Source of the DNA: Idiomarina xiamenensis 10-D-4
Lineage (GTDB): Bacteria > Pseudomonadota > Gammaproteobacteria > Enterobacterales > Alteromonadaceae
NCBI RefSeq assembly: GCF_000299895.1
Contig: NZ_AMRG01000004.1
Span: 62,001 to 126,000 of the forward strand
Reading direction: 5' to 3'
DNA: 64,000 nucleotides
A program made the translations under genes and the position numbers. Shown one piece after another: positions 1 to 8,244 of this stretch. Each line of letters opens with the position of its first letter. Within the stretch, counting starts at the first letter, position 1. The notes under the pieces were generated by a model. That model saw only the letters and a program-made list of their open reading frames with translations. It had not been told where the DNA came from and searched no databases.

Positions 1-363
1 ATTCGTTAAATATTGAAGTACGCGCAAATTATTCAGCGGCTGTAAATCGCAAGCCATGTCCAGTGCTAAGGCTCGCGCTAACGAGCGCTGCGGCTCTTGC
101 TCTGGCAATAAAGCTGGCTGTGGATATCGTTCTTCCAGATACTCAAGAATCGCAGGCGACTGATGCAACGTCATATCGCCATCGACCAAGGTCGGCACCA
201 GCTCGGTTGGAGTCATTTGTTGGTAAGCCTGCTGATGCTGCTCGCCACCATCTTTAACTAAATGCACTGGCTGATAATCAAACTTCAGACCTTTTAAATG
301 CAACGCTAAGCGCACTCGATAGGTGGCGCCGGAGCGCCAGTATCCATAGAGTTTAAGGCTCAT
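1..363 (-). CDS. maiA: Maleylacetoacetate isomerase (zeta-class GST), C-terminus cut off by window edge
   Basis: This gene isomerises maleylacetoacetate to fumarylacetoacetate, the glutathione-dependent fifth step of tyrosine degradation. The 121 visible residues start MSLKLYGYWRSGATYRVR, the thioredoxin-fold N-terminus of zeta GSTs with the catalytic Ser/Thr region at about residues 10-16. A glutathione-binding QSPAI motif follows at 68-72. Family members are about 210 residues, so the C-terminal helical domain lies outside the window. The ATG overlaps the fah stop by four bases (ATGA), which implies translational coupling and a hpd-hmgA-fah-maiA operon. The function is inferred from motif plus context; other GSTs are less likely. 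Confidence 0.88.
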   Translation of the reverse strand, partial: MSLKLYGYWRSGATYRVRLALHLKGLKFDYQPVHLVKDGGEQHQQAYQQMTPTELVPTLVDGDMTLHQSPAILEYLEERYPQPALLPEQEPQRSLARALALDMACDLQPLNNLRVLQYLTN

Positions 364-1385
364 GATTGATAACCCGCGTACTTCACTACGCGCTGATCGA
401 TGCTACCAAAGATACTCTCACCGTTTTCGTCCAGCATCTCTAATTTGATGGTATCGTCGAAATTCATAAACGCGGTAGTCGGTTTTCCATCACGAATGGT
501 TTCGATCATCCGGATCTCGGCAATACAACTATAGCCAACGCCACCCTCGTCGATCGAGGTGCCGTGATCGGTGCCTTGCTTGTTTGATACCGTGCCTGAG
601 CCGATAATAGCGCCAGCGCCTAAATGACGAGTTTTAGCCGCGTGCGCGACTAAACGCGCAAAGCTAAAGGTCATATCTTCACCGGCATTGGGTTTACCAA
701 ACGGCTTTTGATTGTAGGTCGATAGCAGCGGCAGATGCACTTTATGTTCACGCCATTTGTCGCCTAACTCGTCCGGTGTTACCGCCACAGGCGAGAACGC
801 TGACGACGGTTTAGATTGGAAAAAGCCGAAGCCTTTACCCAATTCGTTAGGGATCAAGCCGCGTAACGACACATCGTTTACCAGCATTAACAGGCGAATA
901 TGGTCACCCGCTTCGGCCTCGCTAACGCCCATCGGTACGTCATCGGTGATGACCGCAATTTCACCCTCAAAATCAATGCCCCATTCGGTCGACGCCATTT
1001 CGATATCGTCCTTGGGTCCCAAGAAATCGTCAGAGCCGCCCTGATACATAAGCGGATCTTCCCAAAAGCTGGGTGGCATTTCAGCATTACGCGCTTTTCG
1101 CACTAATTCGACGTGATTGACGTAAGCACTACCGTCGGCCCATTGATAGGCACGGGGTAACGGTGATTCACAGAGTTGCTCATTAAAATCTTCGGCATCT
1201 ACCGCCTGACCACTGTTTAGCTGGTCATAAACCGCTTGCAACTGCGCGCTTACGTCGTCCCAGTCATCTAACACTTCTTGCAATGTCGCGGCAATGGCAG
1301 GTACTGCCACTGCTTTGCGTAAATCTCGACTGACAACCATCAGCTGTCCGTCACGCGTACCATTTCGATATGTCGCAAATTTCAT
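360..1385 (-). CDS. fahA: Fumarylacetoacetase / fumarylacetoacetate hydrolase family protein
   Basis: It hydrolyses fumarylacetoacetate to fumarate and acetoacetate, the last step of tyrosine catabolism. The 341-residue protein has the FAH-fold metal ligands: E140 and E142 in WGIDFEGEIAVI and D171 in MLVNDVSLR. The FQSKPSSAFSP segment near 189-199 matches the active-site lysine loop. It belongs to the shorter bacterial FAH type (about 330-340 residues) rather than the about 430-residue eukaryote-like type. It lies 3 bp after hmgA and overlaps maiA by four bases. FAH-fold proteins also act in other ring-cleavage routes, but the hmgA/maiA neighbours make fumarylacetoacetate the likely substrate. 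Confidence 0.9.
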   Translation of the reverse strand: MKFATYRNGTRDGQLMVVSRDLRKAVAVPAIAATLQEVLDDWDDVSAQLQAVYDQLNSGQAVDAEDFNEQLCESPLPRAYQWADGSAYVNHVELVRKARNAEMPPSFWEDPLMYQGGSDDFLGPKDDIEMASTEWGIDFEGEIAVITDDVPMGVSEAEAGDHIRLLMLVNDVSLRGLIPNELGKGFGFFQSKPSSAFSPVAVTPDELGDKWREHKVHLPLLSTYNQKPFGKPNAGEDMTFSFARLVAHAAKTRHLGAGAIIGSGTVSNKQGTDHGTSIDEGGVGYSCIAEIRMIETIRDGKPTTAFMNFDDTIKLEMLDENGESIFGSIDQRVVKYAGYQS

Positions 1386-1388
1386 GCG

Positions 1389-2522
1389 TTATTTTGCCTC
1401 CTGCCAACTATTGACGTAGTCGCGGTTCTCAACCGCTGTTGCCGCCTCGCCAACCTGTAGCGCATCGCGGGTGTCCAGCATCACCGCCACTTCGTCAGTG
1501 AATGTCTTCTTGTGTTCGCGACCGGCTTTAAACGCTTTCGGGTGTGGCCCGTGAGTAAAGCCCGCCGGATGGAAGGTCACCATACCACGTTCAATGTTAT
1601 CGCGACTAAAGAAGTCGCCTTCATGGTAAAATAACACTTCATCGTAATCGTCGTTATTGTGATAAAACGGCACTTTCAGTGCACCTGGATCAGATTCAAT
1701 TGGCCGAGGTACAAAAGTGCAGACCACGAAACGTTCGGCGACGAAGGTTGTATGCGCCGATGGCGGTAAATGATAACGGTGACTCATGAGTGGTCGAATA
1801 TCACGCCAATTCAAACGTACTGGGGCTAAATCGCCGTGCCAGCCGATAGCATCTAGCGGGTTATACGGATAGCTGATAACCGACACCTGACCGTGCCGTT
1901 TGACCTGCACCTGCCACGCTTCTTCGCTGTATTGCGCTTTGAAAGCTGCATCGATGTCTGGCACATCTAAACACGCTGGGTCAAAAATCGCATGATTACC
2001 GACCAAGCCTTTTTCCGGCAACTGATAAGCGCCATTAGTAGCCTCTATCATCAGTAACTGCACCGGCTCCAAGGGCTCGATACGCCACATGGTAGAACGA
2101 GGAATAACAAAGTAGTCACCCTTTTCTAAGGTAATGTGGCCGTAGTCACAAAATAAATCAGCACGCCCTTCATGAACAAACAGCAAATCATCACCATCGG
2201 CATTGCGCACCAAAAACGGCATCGCTTGCTGACAATGCCAAATACGCATCTGACACGAAGCATTATGCAACAAGGTTGCCGCCGACCAAGGCGATTCGGG
2301 CGCAGGCTCAGCTAACTCGTTAAAGTTAAAGGCGCGAGGCCGTAACGGCCCTTCCCACGTTTGCCACCCGGTTGGTGCATGTTGATGATGAAAGTGCGCG
2401 GCTGGGCCGAAGAAACCACTTCGACCCGCTTCACGTTCATAAATGGCCTGCTCCGGAAAGTCAGCGTGCGCCTGTTTAGAGGCTTCGCCAACCTGTTTCG
2501 GAAAGCTAATCCATTTACGCAT
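1389..2522 (-). CDS. hmgA: Homogentisate 1,2-dioxygenase
   Basis: This is a non-haem iron enzyme that opens the ring of homogentisate to maleylacetoacetate. The 377-residue protein is a double-stranded beta-helix (cupin) of the bacterial HmgA type. The C-terminal half has a His/Glu-rich iron-binding segment: H288 and E295 in YHNNDDYDEVLFYHEGDF, then H318 and H324 in TFHPAGFTHGPHP. It is shorter than the about 430-residue Pseudomonas/human form, as in many marine gammaproteobacteria. Its ATG lies inside the end of hpd (8-bp overlap), so translation is probably coupled. Loss of this gene would be expected to cause pyomelanin formation. Confidence 0.92.
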   Translation of the reverse strand: MRKWISFPKQVGEASKQAHADFPEQAIYEREAGRSGFFGPAAHFHHQHAPTGWQTWEGPLRPRAFNFNELAEPAPESPWSAATLLHNASCQMRIWHCQQAMPFLVRNADGDDLLFVHEGRADLFCDYGHITLEKGDYFVIPRSTMWRIEPLEPVQLLMIEATNGAYQLPEKGLVGNHAIFDPACLDVPDIDAAFKAQYSEEAWQVQVKRHGQVSVISYPYNPLDAIGWHGDLAPVRLNWRDIRPLMSHRYHLPPSAHTTFVAERFVVCTFVPRPIESDPGALKVPFYHNNDDYDEVLFYHEGDFFSRDNIERGMVTFHPAGFTHGPHPKAFKAGREHKKTFTDEVAVMLDTRDALQVGEAATAVENRDYVNSWQEAK

Positions 2523-3591
2523 CGCTCAATACTCCACGGCGAATCTGATCTTCTTCAATTGATTCAAATAGGGCTTTAAAGTTACCCTCGCCGAAGCCTT
2601 CGTTACCCTTGCGCTGAATGATCTCGAAGAATACCGGGCCAATCACGGTTTGCGTGAAAATTTGCAATAAAATGCCGTCTTTCATCGGTGCACCATCGAT
2701 TAGAATGCGTTGCTTACGCAGTGCATCGACGTCTTCTTGGTGACCCTCTACGCGTTCGTCAATTTTCTCGTAATAAGTATCTGGCGTATCCATGAACTCC
2801 ATACCGATGCTACGTAAATCACGTACCGTCTTATAAATATCGTCGCTGGTCAGCGCGATATGCTGAATACCCTCGCCTTTGTATTCACGCAGATACTCTT
2901 CAATTTGCGATTTATCGTCGTGAGACTCATTAATTGGAATACGAATTTTGCCACAAGGTGCAGTCATAGCGCGGCTTAACAAGCCGGTTAATTTACCTTC
3001 AATATCGAAGTAACGGATCTCACGGAAGTTAGCGATACGCTCGTAGAAACCCGCCCAGGTATCCATGTTGCCACGGAACACGTTGTGCGTGAGGTGGTCA
3101 ATTTCAAACAAGCCAGCGGCGTGGTCGTTCATTTTGTCTTGCCAGTTATCATAAAAGTCGAAATCGACGTCGTAGATACTCTGACCTTGGTAGCGATCAA
3201 CAAAGTACAATAAGCTCTCACCAATGCCATAAACCGCCGGAATATTGAGTTCCATGATGCCGACTTCACGCTTAACAGGCTTGGCACCATTTTTAACCGC
3301 ATATTCAAACGCGTGCTTAGCGTCCTTCACGCGCCAAGCCATCGCGCAAACGCTAGGGCCGTGCTCACGTGCAAATTGCTCAGCCTGACCACCGGGGTTA
3401 GCATTGATGACAAAGTTAATGTCATTTTGCTTATACAACCAAACGTCTTTATGACGATGTTTAGCCACTTCGGTAAAACCTAACTTACTGAACAGGTCTT
3501 TCAGCGCATCAATACCCGCTTGATCGGGAGCGGTATACTCGACGAATTCAAAGCCGTCGGTTTGCAATGGATTTACGGTGTTGTCTGTCAT
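2515..3591 (-). CDS. hpd: 4-Hydroxyphenylpyruvate dioxygenase
   Basis: It converts 4-hydroxyphenylpyruvate to homogentisate with Fe(II) and O2. The 358-residue protein has two vicinal-oxygen-chelate halves. Iron ligands are visible as H166 (IDHLTHNV), H244 (GIQHIAL) and E323 (PVFFEIIQR). The C-terminal GFGEGNFKALFESIE segment is the family signature that closes the active site. It is first in the minus-strand operon with hmgA, fahA and maiA. A candidate -10 (TACAAT, plus-strand 3627-3632) and a TyrR-box-like palindrome (3718-3735) lie upstream, so aromatic amino acid control through the adjacent tyrR is likely. Confidence 0.95.
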   Translation of the reverse strand: MTDNTVNPLQTDGFEFVEYTAPDQAGIDALKDLFSKLGFTEVAKHRHKDVWLYKQNDINFVINANPGGQAEQFAREHGPSVCAMAWRVKDAKHAFEYAVKNGAKPVKREVGIMELNIPAVYGIGESLLYFVDRYQGQSIYDVDFDFYDNWQDKMNDHAAGLFEIDHLTHNVFRGNMDTWAGFYERIANFREIRYFDIEGKLTGLLSRAMTAPCGKIRIPINESHDDKSQIEEYLREYKGEGIQHIALTSDDIYKTVRDLRSIGMEFMDTPDTYYEKIDERVEGHQEDVDALRKQRILIDGAPMKDGILLQIFTQTVIGPVFFEIIQRKGNEGFGEGNFKALFESIEEDQIRRGVLSDA

Positions 3592-3717
3592 AATGATACT
3601 TCCTTCGTTATTCGAGTTATCTCGTTATTGTAGTCAAACACCCGCTATTTAGCGTGAGCTGAAGGCATTTGCCTAGTCCCCAGTACGCTTTTCTATCGGC
3701 GTGTGAAAATAGCATTT

Positions 3718-3735
3718 TGTAAAGCAAAAAATACA
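3718..3735 (-). promoter_or_regulatory. TyrR-box-like palindrome upstream of hpd
   Basis: The sequence TGTAAA-N6-AATACA lies 127-144 bp upstream of the hpd ATG. The TyrR consensus is TGTAAA-N6-TTTACA; one half-site is perfect and the other matches 4 of 6. It overlaps the T-tract of the tyrR terminator, so part of the match could come from A/T bias. Support comes from near-identity to the stronger box at 5405-5422 (both begin TGTAAAGCAAA). Confidence 0.45.
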
Positions 3736-3760
3736 AAAGGCGCAGACTCGCGTCTGCGCC
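3726..3760 (-). terminator. Rho-independent terminator of tyrR
   Basis: A perfect 9-bp stem, GGCGCAGAC / GTCTGCGCC (3739-3747 with 3752-3760), with a 4-base loop. Read on the minus strand it is followed by TTTTGTATTTTTT. It starts 45 bases after the tyrR stop codon and separates tyrR from the hpd operon. Confidence 0.85.
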
Positions 3761-3804
3761 TTATTGTTCTGTACGCTTTTGTTGACTAACAGCCGCTAAG
3801 CTGT

Positions 3805-5376
3805 CTAGTTTTCTTTACGACTGGTATTTTTACGGCGTTGCTTGCCGATGCCGTAATCACGCAATTTGTTCGCTACTGCGGTATGCGAAAGCCCTAATTT
3901 ACGCGCCAATTGCCGGGTACTGGGGTAACTGGGATATAGGCGCTTCAAAATGGTGCTTTCAAATTTCTTCACCGCATCCTCTAGGCTGCCATCCTCTAAA
4001 TCGATAGCCAACGATTCGTCTACCGCCGTTAGCTCCGGCAACTTAATATCATCCGGATCTAACTTATCGCCCTCGAGCATCGAAATACTACGGAACAGGG
4101 TGTTCTCTAATTGCCGCACGTTACCCGGCCACTGGTAACGACTTAAGTAGTCTCGACAACTGCGGCTCATACTCACTAAACTACGCCCTAATTGTTGGCA
4201 GGCTCGCGCAATCACATGCTCGGCCAACAATAAAATATCGCTTTTTCGTTCACGCAAAGTCGGTACTTTCAACGTTAGTACGTTCAAACGATAATATAAA
4301 TCTTCGCGAAATAGGCCTTGTTCAACACGTTCATATAAGTCGCCTTGCGCGGTGCAAATCAAGCGCACATCGACACGCACTTCTTGCTCTTCACCGACAC
4401 GTCGAAATACACCATCTTGGACAAAACGTAACAGCTTGGTTTGCAATTCCGCAGACATTTCACCGACCGAATCCAAGAGCACGGTGCCGCCATCGGCTTG
4501 TTCTAAAATACCTTTCTTGGCTTCGCTTTGACTACTCAACACACCTGCGCCATGACCAAATAGTTCGCTCTCCGCGACATTATCGGGTAAGGCGGCACAA
4601 TTGACCGCCAGTAATGGCTTTTCAGCACGTTGACTGGCTTCATGACATGCTCGGGCTAACAGCTCTTTACCGACTCCGGTTTCACCCTCAATTAATAACG
4701 GTGCTTGTAATTCGGCCATACGCAGCGCATCGCGAATGACACGCCGAATACTGGCGTGTTCACCGATAACCCGGCGGAAGGCATTGTCGTTACCGCCGCG
4801 ACGCCAACTTTCGGTGACAGGCCGAGCCTTACAGGTCACCACCGCTCCGGCAAAGGCATCCTCACCGTCGTCGCCAGTTACCCAAATCGGTAATAAATCA
4901 GCAAGAAACTTAGCACCACCAACGCTAATTTGCTCAACACTCGGCTGTTTCGGTACTTTTTCTAGCCATCGGCCAATGTTAAAACCACTCATCCATTGGC
5001 TTAGCAACGTACCACTGAGTGTTTGTTCGTTGTCAGCTAACAGTTCTCGAGCCGCATCATTAATAATGTCGATGCGGCCACGGCTATCTACCGACAGCAC
5101 CGGGTCGGGTAAGGTACTCAGCAATAAGGAAAACTCAAAATGTTCGCGTTCCGAAGGCATATAAGGAACGGTCTTTACATCCTGGACGTTAGGAATACGT
5201 CGAATTTCAGGCATCAAATGACTGAAATCTTCGAACGCTAATTCAGGAAAGTTGAGGAAAATTTTTCCGCGCGGATCGACTTCTATACCACGTAAATCAA
5301 TTTCATGGTCACGAAGGATCTGCAACACATCCTGGCATAACCCCAGGCGGTCTTCACACGTGATCTCTAAGCGCAT
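3805..5376 (-). CDS. tyrR: TyrR, aromatic amino acid transcriptional regulator
   Basis: TyrR senses Tyr/Phe/Trp and represses or activates aromatic amino acid genes. The 523-residue protein has an N-terminal ACT-like domain (1-75), a PAS domain (80-185), an AAA+ domain (Walker A GETGVGKE 231-238) and a C-terminal Fis-type helix-turn-helix (about 485-512). The sigma54-contact GAFTGA motif is absent (GAGVLS at 276-281), as expected for TyrR, which works with sigma70. The Walker B segment reads LLDSVGEM (300-307): the usual glutamate after the aspartate is serine. It has its own promoter with an overlapping TyrR box, implying autorepression, and its own terminator. Confidence 0.93.
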   Translation of the reverse strand: MRLEITCEDRLGLCQDVLQILRDHEIDLRGIEVDPRGKIFLNFPELAFEDFSHLMPEIRRIPNVQDVKTVPYMPSEREHFEFSLLLSTLPDPVLSVDSRGRIDIINDAARELLADNEQTLSGTLLSQWMSGFNIGRWLEKVPKQPSVEQISVGGAKFLADLLPIWVTGDDGEDAFAGAVVTCKARPVTESWRRGGNDNAFRRVIGEHASIRRVIRDALRMAELQAPLLIEGETGVGKELLARACHEASQRAEKPLLAVNCAALPDNVAESELFGHGAGVLSSQSEAKKGILEQADGGTVLLDSVGEMSAELQTKLLRFVQDGVFRRVGEEQEVRVDVRLICTAQGDLYERVEQGLFREDLYYRLNVLTLKVPTLRERKSDILLLAEHVIARACQQLGRSLVSMSRSCRDYLSRYQWPGNVRQLENTLFRSISMLEGDKLDPDDIKLPELTAVDESLAIDLEDGSLEDAVKKFESTILKRLYPSYPSTRQLARKLGLSHTAVANKLRDYGIGKQRRKNTSRKEN

Positions 5377-5404
5377 ACCGTTCCACTGAAACCGGCAGAT
5401 AAAA

Positions 5405-5422
5405 TGTAAAGCAAATTATACA
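5405..5422 (-). promoter_or_regulatory. TyrR box overlapping the tyrR -10 element
   Basis: TGTAAA-GCAAAT-TATACA matches the TyrR consensus (TGTAAA-N6-TTTACA) at 11 of 12 half-site bases. Read on the minus strand the same bases contain a perfect TATAAT (plus-strand 5415-5420), 39 bp upstream of the tyrR ATG. TyrR bound here would block RNA polymerase, giving negative autoregulation. No convincing -35 was seen. Confidence 0.75.
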
Positions 5423-5503
5423 TACCTTGTTCGGCAAATGATAGATACTTAGCAGGCAAATTGTAAGCTAATGTTGTTAACTCGATAGTGTTTGAATACC
5501 CAC

Positions 5504-5531
5504 AAAAAACCCCAGATTAACTGGGGTTTTT
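5504..5531. terminator. Terminator after phhB (bidirectional form)
   Basis: The stem CCCCAG / CTGGGG (5510-5515 with 5521-5526) has a 5-base loop. It is flanked by A6 on the left and T5 on the right, so it can terminate on either strand. It lies 24 bases after the phhB stop and upstream of the tyrR promoter. Confidence 0.85.
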
Positions 5532-5555
5532 ATCATTACTTCGATGCCTATCAGT

Positions 5556-5891
5556 TTACAGCGCAGCGTCAGTTTTGGCGGCCATGATAAAGTCATTTTT
5601 ATGCAAGCCATTAATCGCGTGAGTCCACCACGTGACCGTAACCTTGCCCCATTCGGTAACCAAGGTAGGATGATGCATTTCATCTTCGGCAATATCACCA
5701 ATACGGTTGGTAAACGCCAACGCCTGTTTGAAGTTTTTAAATTTGAATTCACGTTCTAACTGCATAACGCCGTCGCGAGTAACCGGCGTCCAGTCCGGAA
5801 TTTCACGTAATAGACTAGCTAATTCGTCATCCGATACTTTAGGTACGTCGCCGCGACATGCTTCACACTTCATTGCTTGCAATTCTGCCAT
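5556..5891 (-). CDS. phhB: Pterin-4a-carbinolamine dehydratase
   Basis: It dehydrates 4a-hydroxytetrahydrobiopterin, recycling the pterin cofactor of phenylalanine hydroxylase. The 111-residue protein has the family signature [13 protein letters not shown], with active-site H73-H74-P75, and H91 in WWTHAINGL. The start is fixed by a strong AAGGAG ribosome site just upstream. It follows phhA by 57 bp on the same strand and is followed by a terminator, so it closes the phhAB unit. Confidence 0.95.
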   Translation of the reverse strand: MAELQAMKCEACRGDVPKVSDDELASLLREIPDWTPVTRDGVMQLEREFKFKNFKQALAFTNRIGDIAEDEMHHPTLVTEWGKVTVTWWTHAINGLHKNDFIMAAKTDAAL

Positions 5892-5948
5892 GCTTTACTC
5901 CTTGTTAATTTTTAATCGTTAATACTGTTGGTTATTCGCCATGCCAAA

Positions 5949-6743
5949 TCAAGCGGCATCTTTGGGCGGAAACTTGGGCTCGAACAATCCCAGCTCCATG
6001 GCTTCATCAACTAGCGCCATAATATCTAAATCGGCAATTTCAAACAGCCGGTCGACACTGTCGATGGTGTAATAAATCGGTTGCATGATATCGATTCGAT
6101 ACGGCGTACGTAACGCATCTAACGGTTGTAGGGGCTTGCGCTCAGGTTTGTCACTATTGACCGCATATAGGGTTTCGCCGGGTGACGACAAGATGCCGCC
6201 GCCATAAATACGCAAACCATCTGCCGTTTTTAACAAACCGAATTCAACTGTAAACCAATACAAGCGCGCCAAATAAACCCGTTGCTTCGGCGTTGCAGCA
6301 TAACCTAACTTACCGTACTGATGAGTAAAGTGTGCGAATGCCGGATTGGTCAATAGTGGACAGTGTCCAAATATTTCGTGAAAAATATCGGGCTCTTGCA
6401 AATAATCAAACTCTTCTCGGGTACGGATAAAGGTGGCTACCGGAAACTGCTTATTGGCTAATAAACGAAAGAACTCGTCAAACGGAATCAACGCCGGTAC
6501 CGGCGCTACCTGCCACCCCGTCGCCTTCTCTAATACCGTATTTAACTCGTGTAATTGCGGAATGCGATCTTGCGGCAAATTTAACAAGTCGAGCCCCTGC
6601 ATATACTCGTCGCAAGCTTTACCGGGAATATAGGTTAATTGGCGCTCGACAAGGTCACGCCATACCGCGTTTTCCTCGTCACTCCAATGAATAATGCCGT
6701 CGCTATCCGGTTCTCTTGACACGTATTGACTCTGTTTACCCAT
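5949..6743 (-). CDS. phhA: Phenylalanine 4-monooxygenase
   Basis: It hydroxylates phenylalanine to tyrosine using O2 and tetrahydropterin. The 264-residue monodomain bacterial form shows the iron triad H122 and H127 (DIFHEIFGHCPLL) and E167 (YWFTVEFGLL). The animal N-terminal ACT regulatory domain is absent, which is normal for bacteria. It feeds tyrosine into the hpd-hmgA-fah-maiA route in the same region. A TATAAT lies 57 bp upstream, so it may have its own promoter as well as read-through from the lyase gene 85 bp upstream. Confidence 0.95.
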   Translation of the reverse strand: MGKQSQYVSREPDSDGIIHWSDEENAVWRDLVERQLTYIPGKACDEYMQGLDLLNLPQDRIPQLHELNTVLEKATGWQVAPVPALIPFDEFFRLLANKQFPVATFIRTREEFDYLQEPDIFHEIFGHCPLLTNPAFAHFTHQYGKLGYAATPKQRVYLARLYWFTVEFGLLKTADGLRIYGGGILSSPGETLYAVNSDKPERKPLQPLDALRTPYRIDIMQPIYYTIDSVDRLFEIADLDIMALVDEAMELGLFEPKFPPKDAA

Positions 6744-6799
6744 AAATAGTTACCCTGTTATTTTCCTCTTGTGATCATCAAAGTGGTTACTGATCATTC

Positions 6800-6805
6800 A
6801 TTATA
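6800..6805 (-). promoter_or_regulatory. Candidate -10 element for phhA
   Basis: Minus-strand TATAAT in the 85-bp gap between the lyase gene and phhA. No good -35 hexamer was seen at 16-18 bp, so an activator might be needed. I saw no convincing TyrR box in this gap. Confidence 0.4.
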
Positions 6806-6828
6806 GACAATCGTTTATCGACGCCGTT

Positions 6829-8082
6829 TTAACCGGCATGCTTTATTGTTGTAGACCGCGATGTCGTTGCTGGTTGCGCAGTGGCTACCGCTAGCGCCTG
6901 CGCTAAATCGGCAAGAATATCTTCAATCGCCTCGAGCCCCACCGACAAACGTACCAAAGTATCGCTAATGCCAGCGGCTTGACGTGCCTCCGGGGTAAAC
7001 GGCGAATGTGTCATTGATGCGGGGTGCTGAATAAGGCTTTCGGCATCGCCTAAACTGACCGCTAACGTGATCAATTGCAACGCATCTAAAAAGCGTCGTG
7101 CTTGCGCTTCATCCCCCTCTAACTCAAACGCAATGACAGCACCAGCAGCATGCATTTGAGTACCCATTAAGGCTTGTGCCGGATGGTCAGCGCAACCAGG
7201 AAAGTACAGTGTGGCGACGGCTTTATGCTGCTGCAAGAAGTCAGCAACTTGTTGAGCGTTTTGCATGTGCCGTTGCATGCGTACGTCCAGCGTTTTTAAA
7301 CCGCGTAAAATTAACCAAGCATCATGCGGGCTGATGGTCGCGCCCATATCTTTTAAGGTGGTAGACTTGATCAGTGCGATGTCATCCTCATTGCCGCAAA
7401 TCACACCAGCAACAACATCGCCATGACCATTGAGGTACTTCGTGGCACTATGAATGACAATATCGGCACCCTGCTCACGCGGACGCTGAAATAGCGGTGT
7501 CATGAAGGTGTTATCAACCACCACGCGGGCACCATATTGATGACCGATATCGGCGATAGCGGCAATATCAATCACCTGCAAATGAGGATTTGCCGGCGTT
7601 TCTAAAAACAACAGACGAGTGTTGTCGCGCATGGCTTTAGCAACGCTTTGCGGGGTGGTCATGTCGACAAAATCGACGCTGATACCAAAACGTGTAAATA
7701 GCTCGGAAAATAACGCGAAGCTGCAGCCATAAATGGCTTTTGCCACCAAAATATGATCGCCCTGCTTTAAAAAAGCTAACATTGCCGCCGATACCGCACC
7801 CATGCCAGTAGCGGTGGCAGCTGCCTCCAGCACCGCCATTTTTTGCTCAAGCTCGGTCACCGTTGGATTACCTAAGCGAGAATAAATATAACCCTGCGCA
7901 TCACCGGCAAAGCGCTCGCTGCCTTGCTGGCTATTAGCGAAGGTAAAGGTTGCCGATTGGTATAGCGGCGCGACTAAAGCGCCATGCGGATCATCATGCG
8001 CACGACCCGCGTGAATGGTTTGTGTCGCTAAACGCCATGATGAGTGCTGAGGTGGGGCATTATTGTTATTGTCGGTTGCCAT
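6829..8082 (-). CDS. megL: Methionine gamma-lyase (Cys/Met metabolism PLP enzyme)
   Basis: This PLP enzyme probably splits methionine into methanethiol, 2-oxobutyrate and ammonia. The 417-residue protein has YSRLGNPT (67-74), the PLP lysine K215 in HSATKYLNGHG, and the C-terminal RLSVGLEAIEDI. The segment AIYGCSFALF (C120) matches the active-site cysteine that distinguishes methionine gamma-lyases from cystathionine beta/gamma-lyases, which normally lack it. It sits directly upstream of phhAB on the same strand with no clear terminator between. A TyrR-box-like palindrome lies in its promoter region. O-acetylhomoserine sulfhydrylase is a less likely alternative. Confidence 0.82.
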   Translation of the reverse strand: MATDNNNNAPPQHSSWRLATQTIHAGRAHDDPHGALVAPLYQSATFTFANSQQGSERFAGDAQGYIYSRLGNPTVTELEQKMAVLEAAATATGMGAVSAAMLAFLKQGDHILVAKAIYGCSFALFSELFTRFGISVDFVDMTTPQSVAKAMRDNTRLLFLETPANPHLQVIDIAAIADIGHQYGARVVVDNTFMTPLFQRPREQGADIVIHSATKYLNGHGDVVAGVICGNEDDIALIKSTTLKDMGATISPHDAWLILRGLKTLDVRMQRHMQNAQQVADFLQQHKAVATLYFPGCADHPAQALMGTQMHAAGAVIAFELEGDEAQARRFLDALQLITLAVSLGDAESLIQHPASMTHSPFTPEARQAAGISDTLVRLSVGLEAIEDILADLAQALAVATAQPATTSRSTTIKHAG

Positions 8083-8177
8083 GATTCATCTCTGTTGTTA
8101 CAAAATCGTGTCGAGCAACAGAGTGCTTGGCTTAGGGTGTAAAGGCAAGCCTTGGTGGCGACAAACAACGACCAAGC

Positions 8178-8195
8178 TGTAAACCTATAATTACA
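8178..8195 (-). promoter_or_regulatory. TyrR-box-like palindrome upstream of megL
   Basis: TGTAAA-CCTATA-ATTACA lies 96-113 bp upstream of the megL ATG. One half-site is perfect and the other (ATTACA against TTTACA) has one mismatch. The distance to the start is close to that of the hpd box. It suggests that TyrR also controls the megL-phhA-phhB unit. Confidence 0.6.
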
Positions 8196-8244
8196 AAAAC
8201 ACCAAAAACGTAAAGATAAGTATCCAAAATACCATTTTTAGCGA

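Noticed and set aside
757-1106. Open frames on the plus strand inside fah
   Set aside because: They are shadows of a well-supported minus-strand FAH gene, with no family resemblance and no ribosome site.
3660-3690. Sigma54 promoter upstream of hpd
   Set aside because: GG and GC dinucleotides exist but with the wrong spacing (11-13 instead of 10).
5477-5752. 91-residue frame antisense and parallel to phhB
   Set aside because: Same strand as phhB but a different frame, running through its terminator; no recognisable motif.
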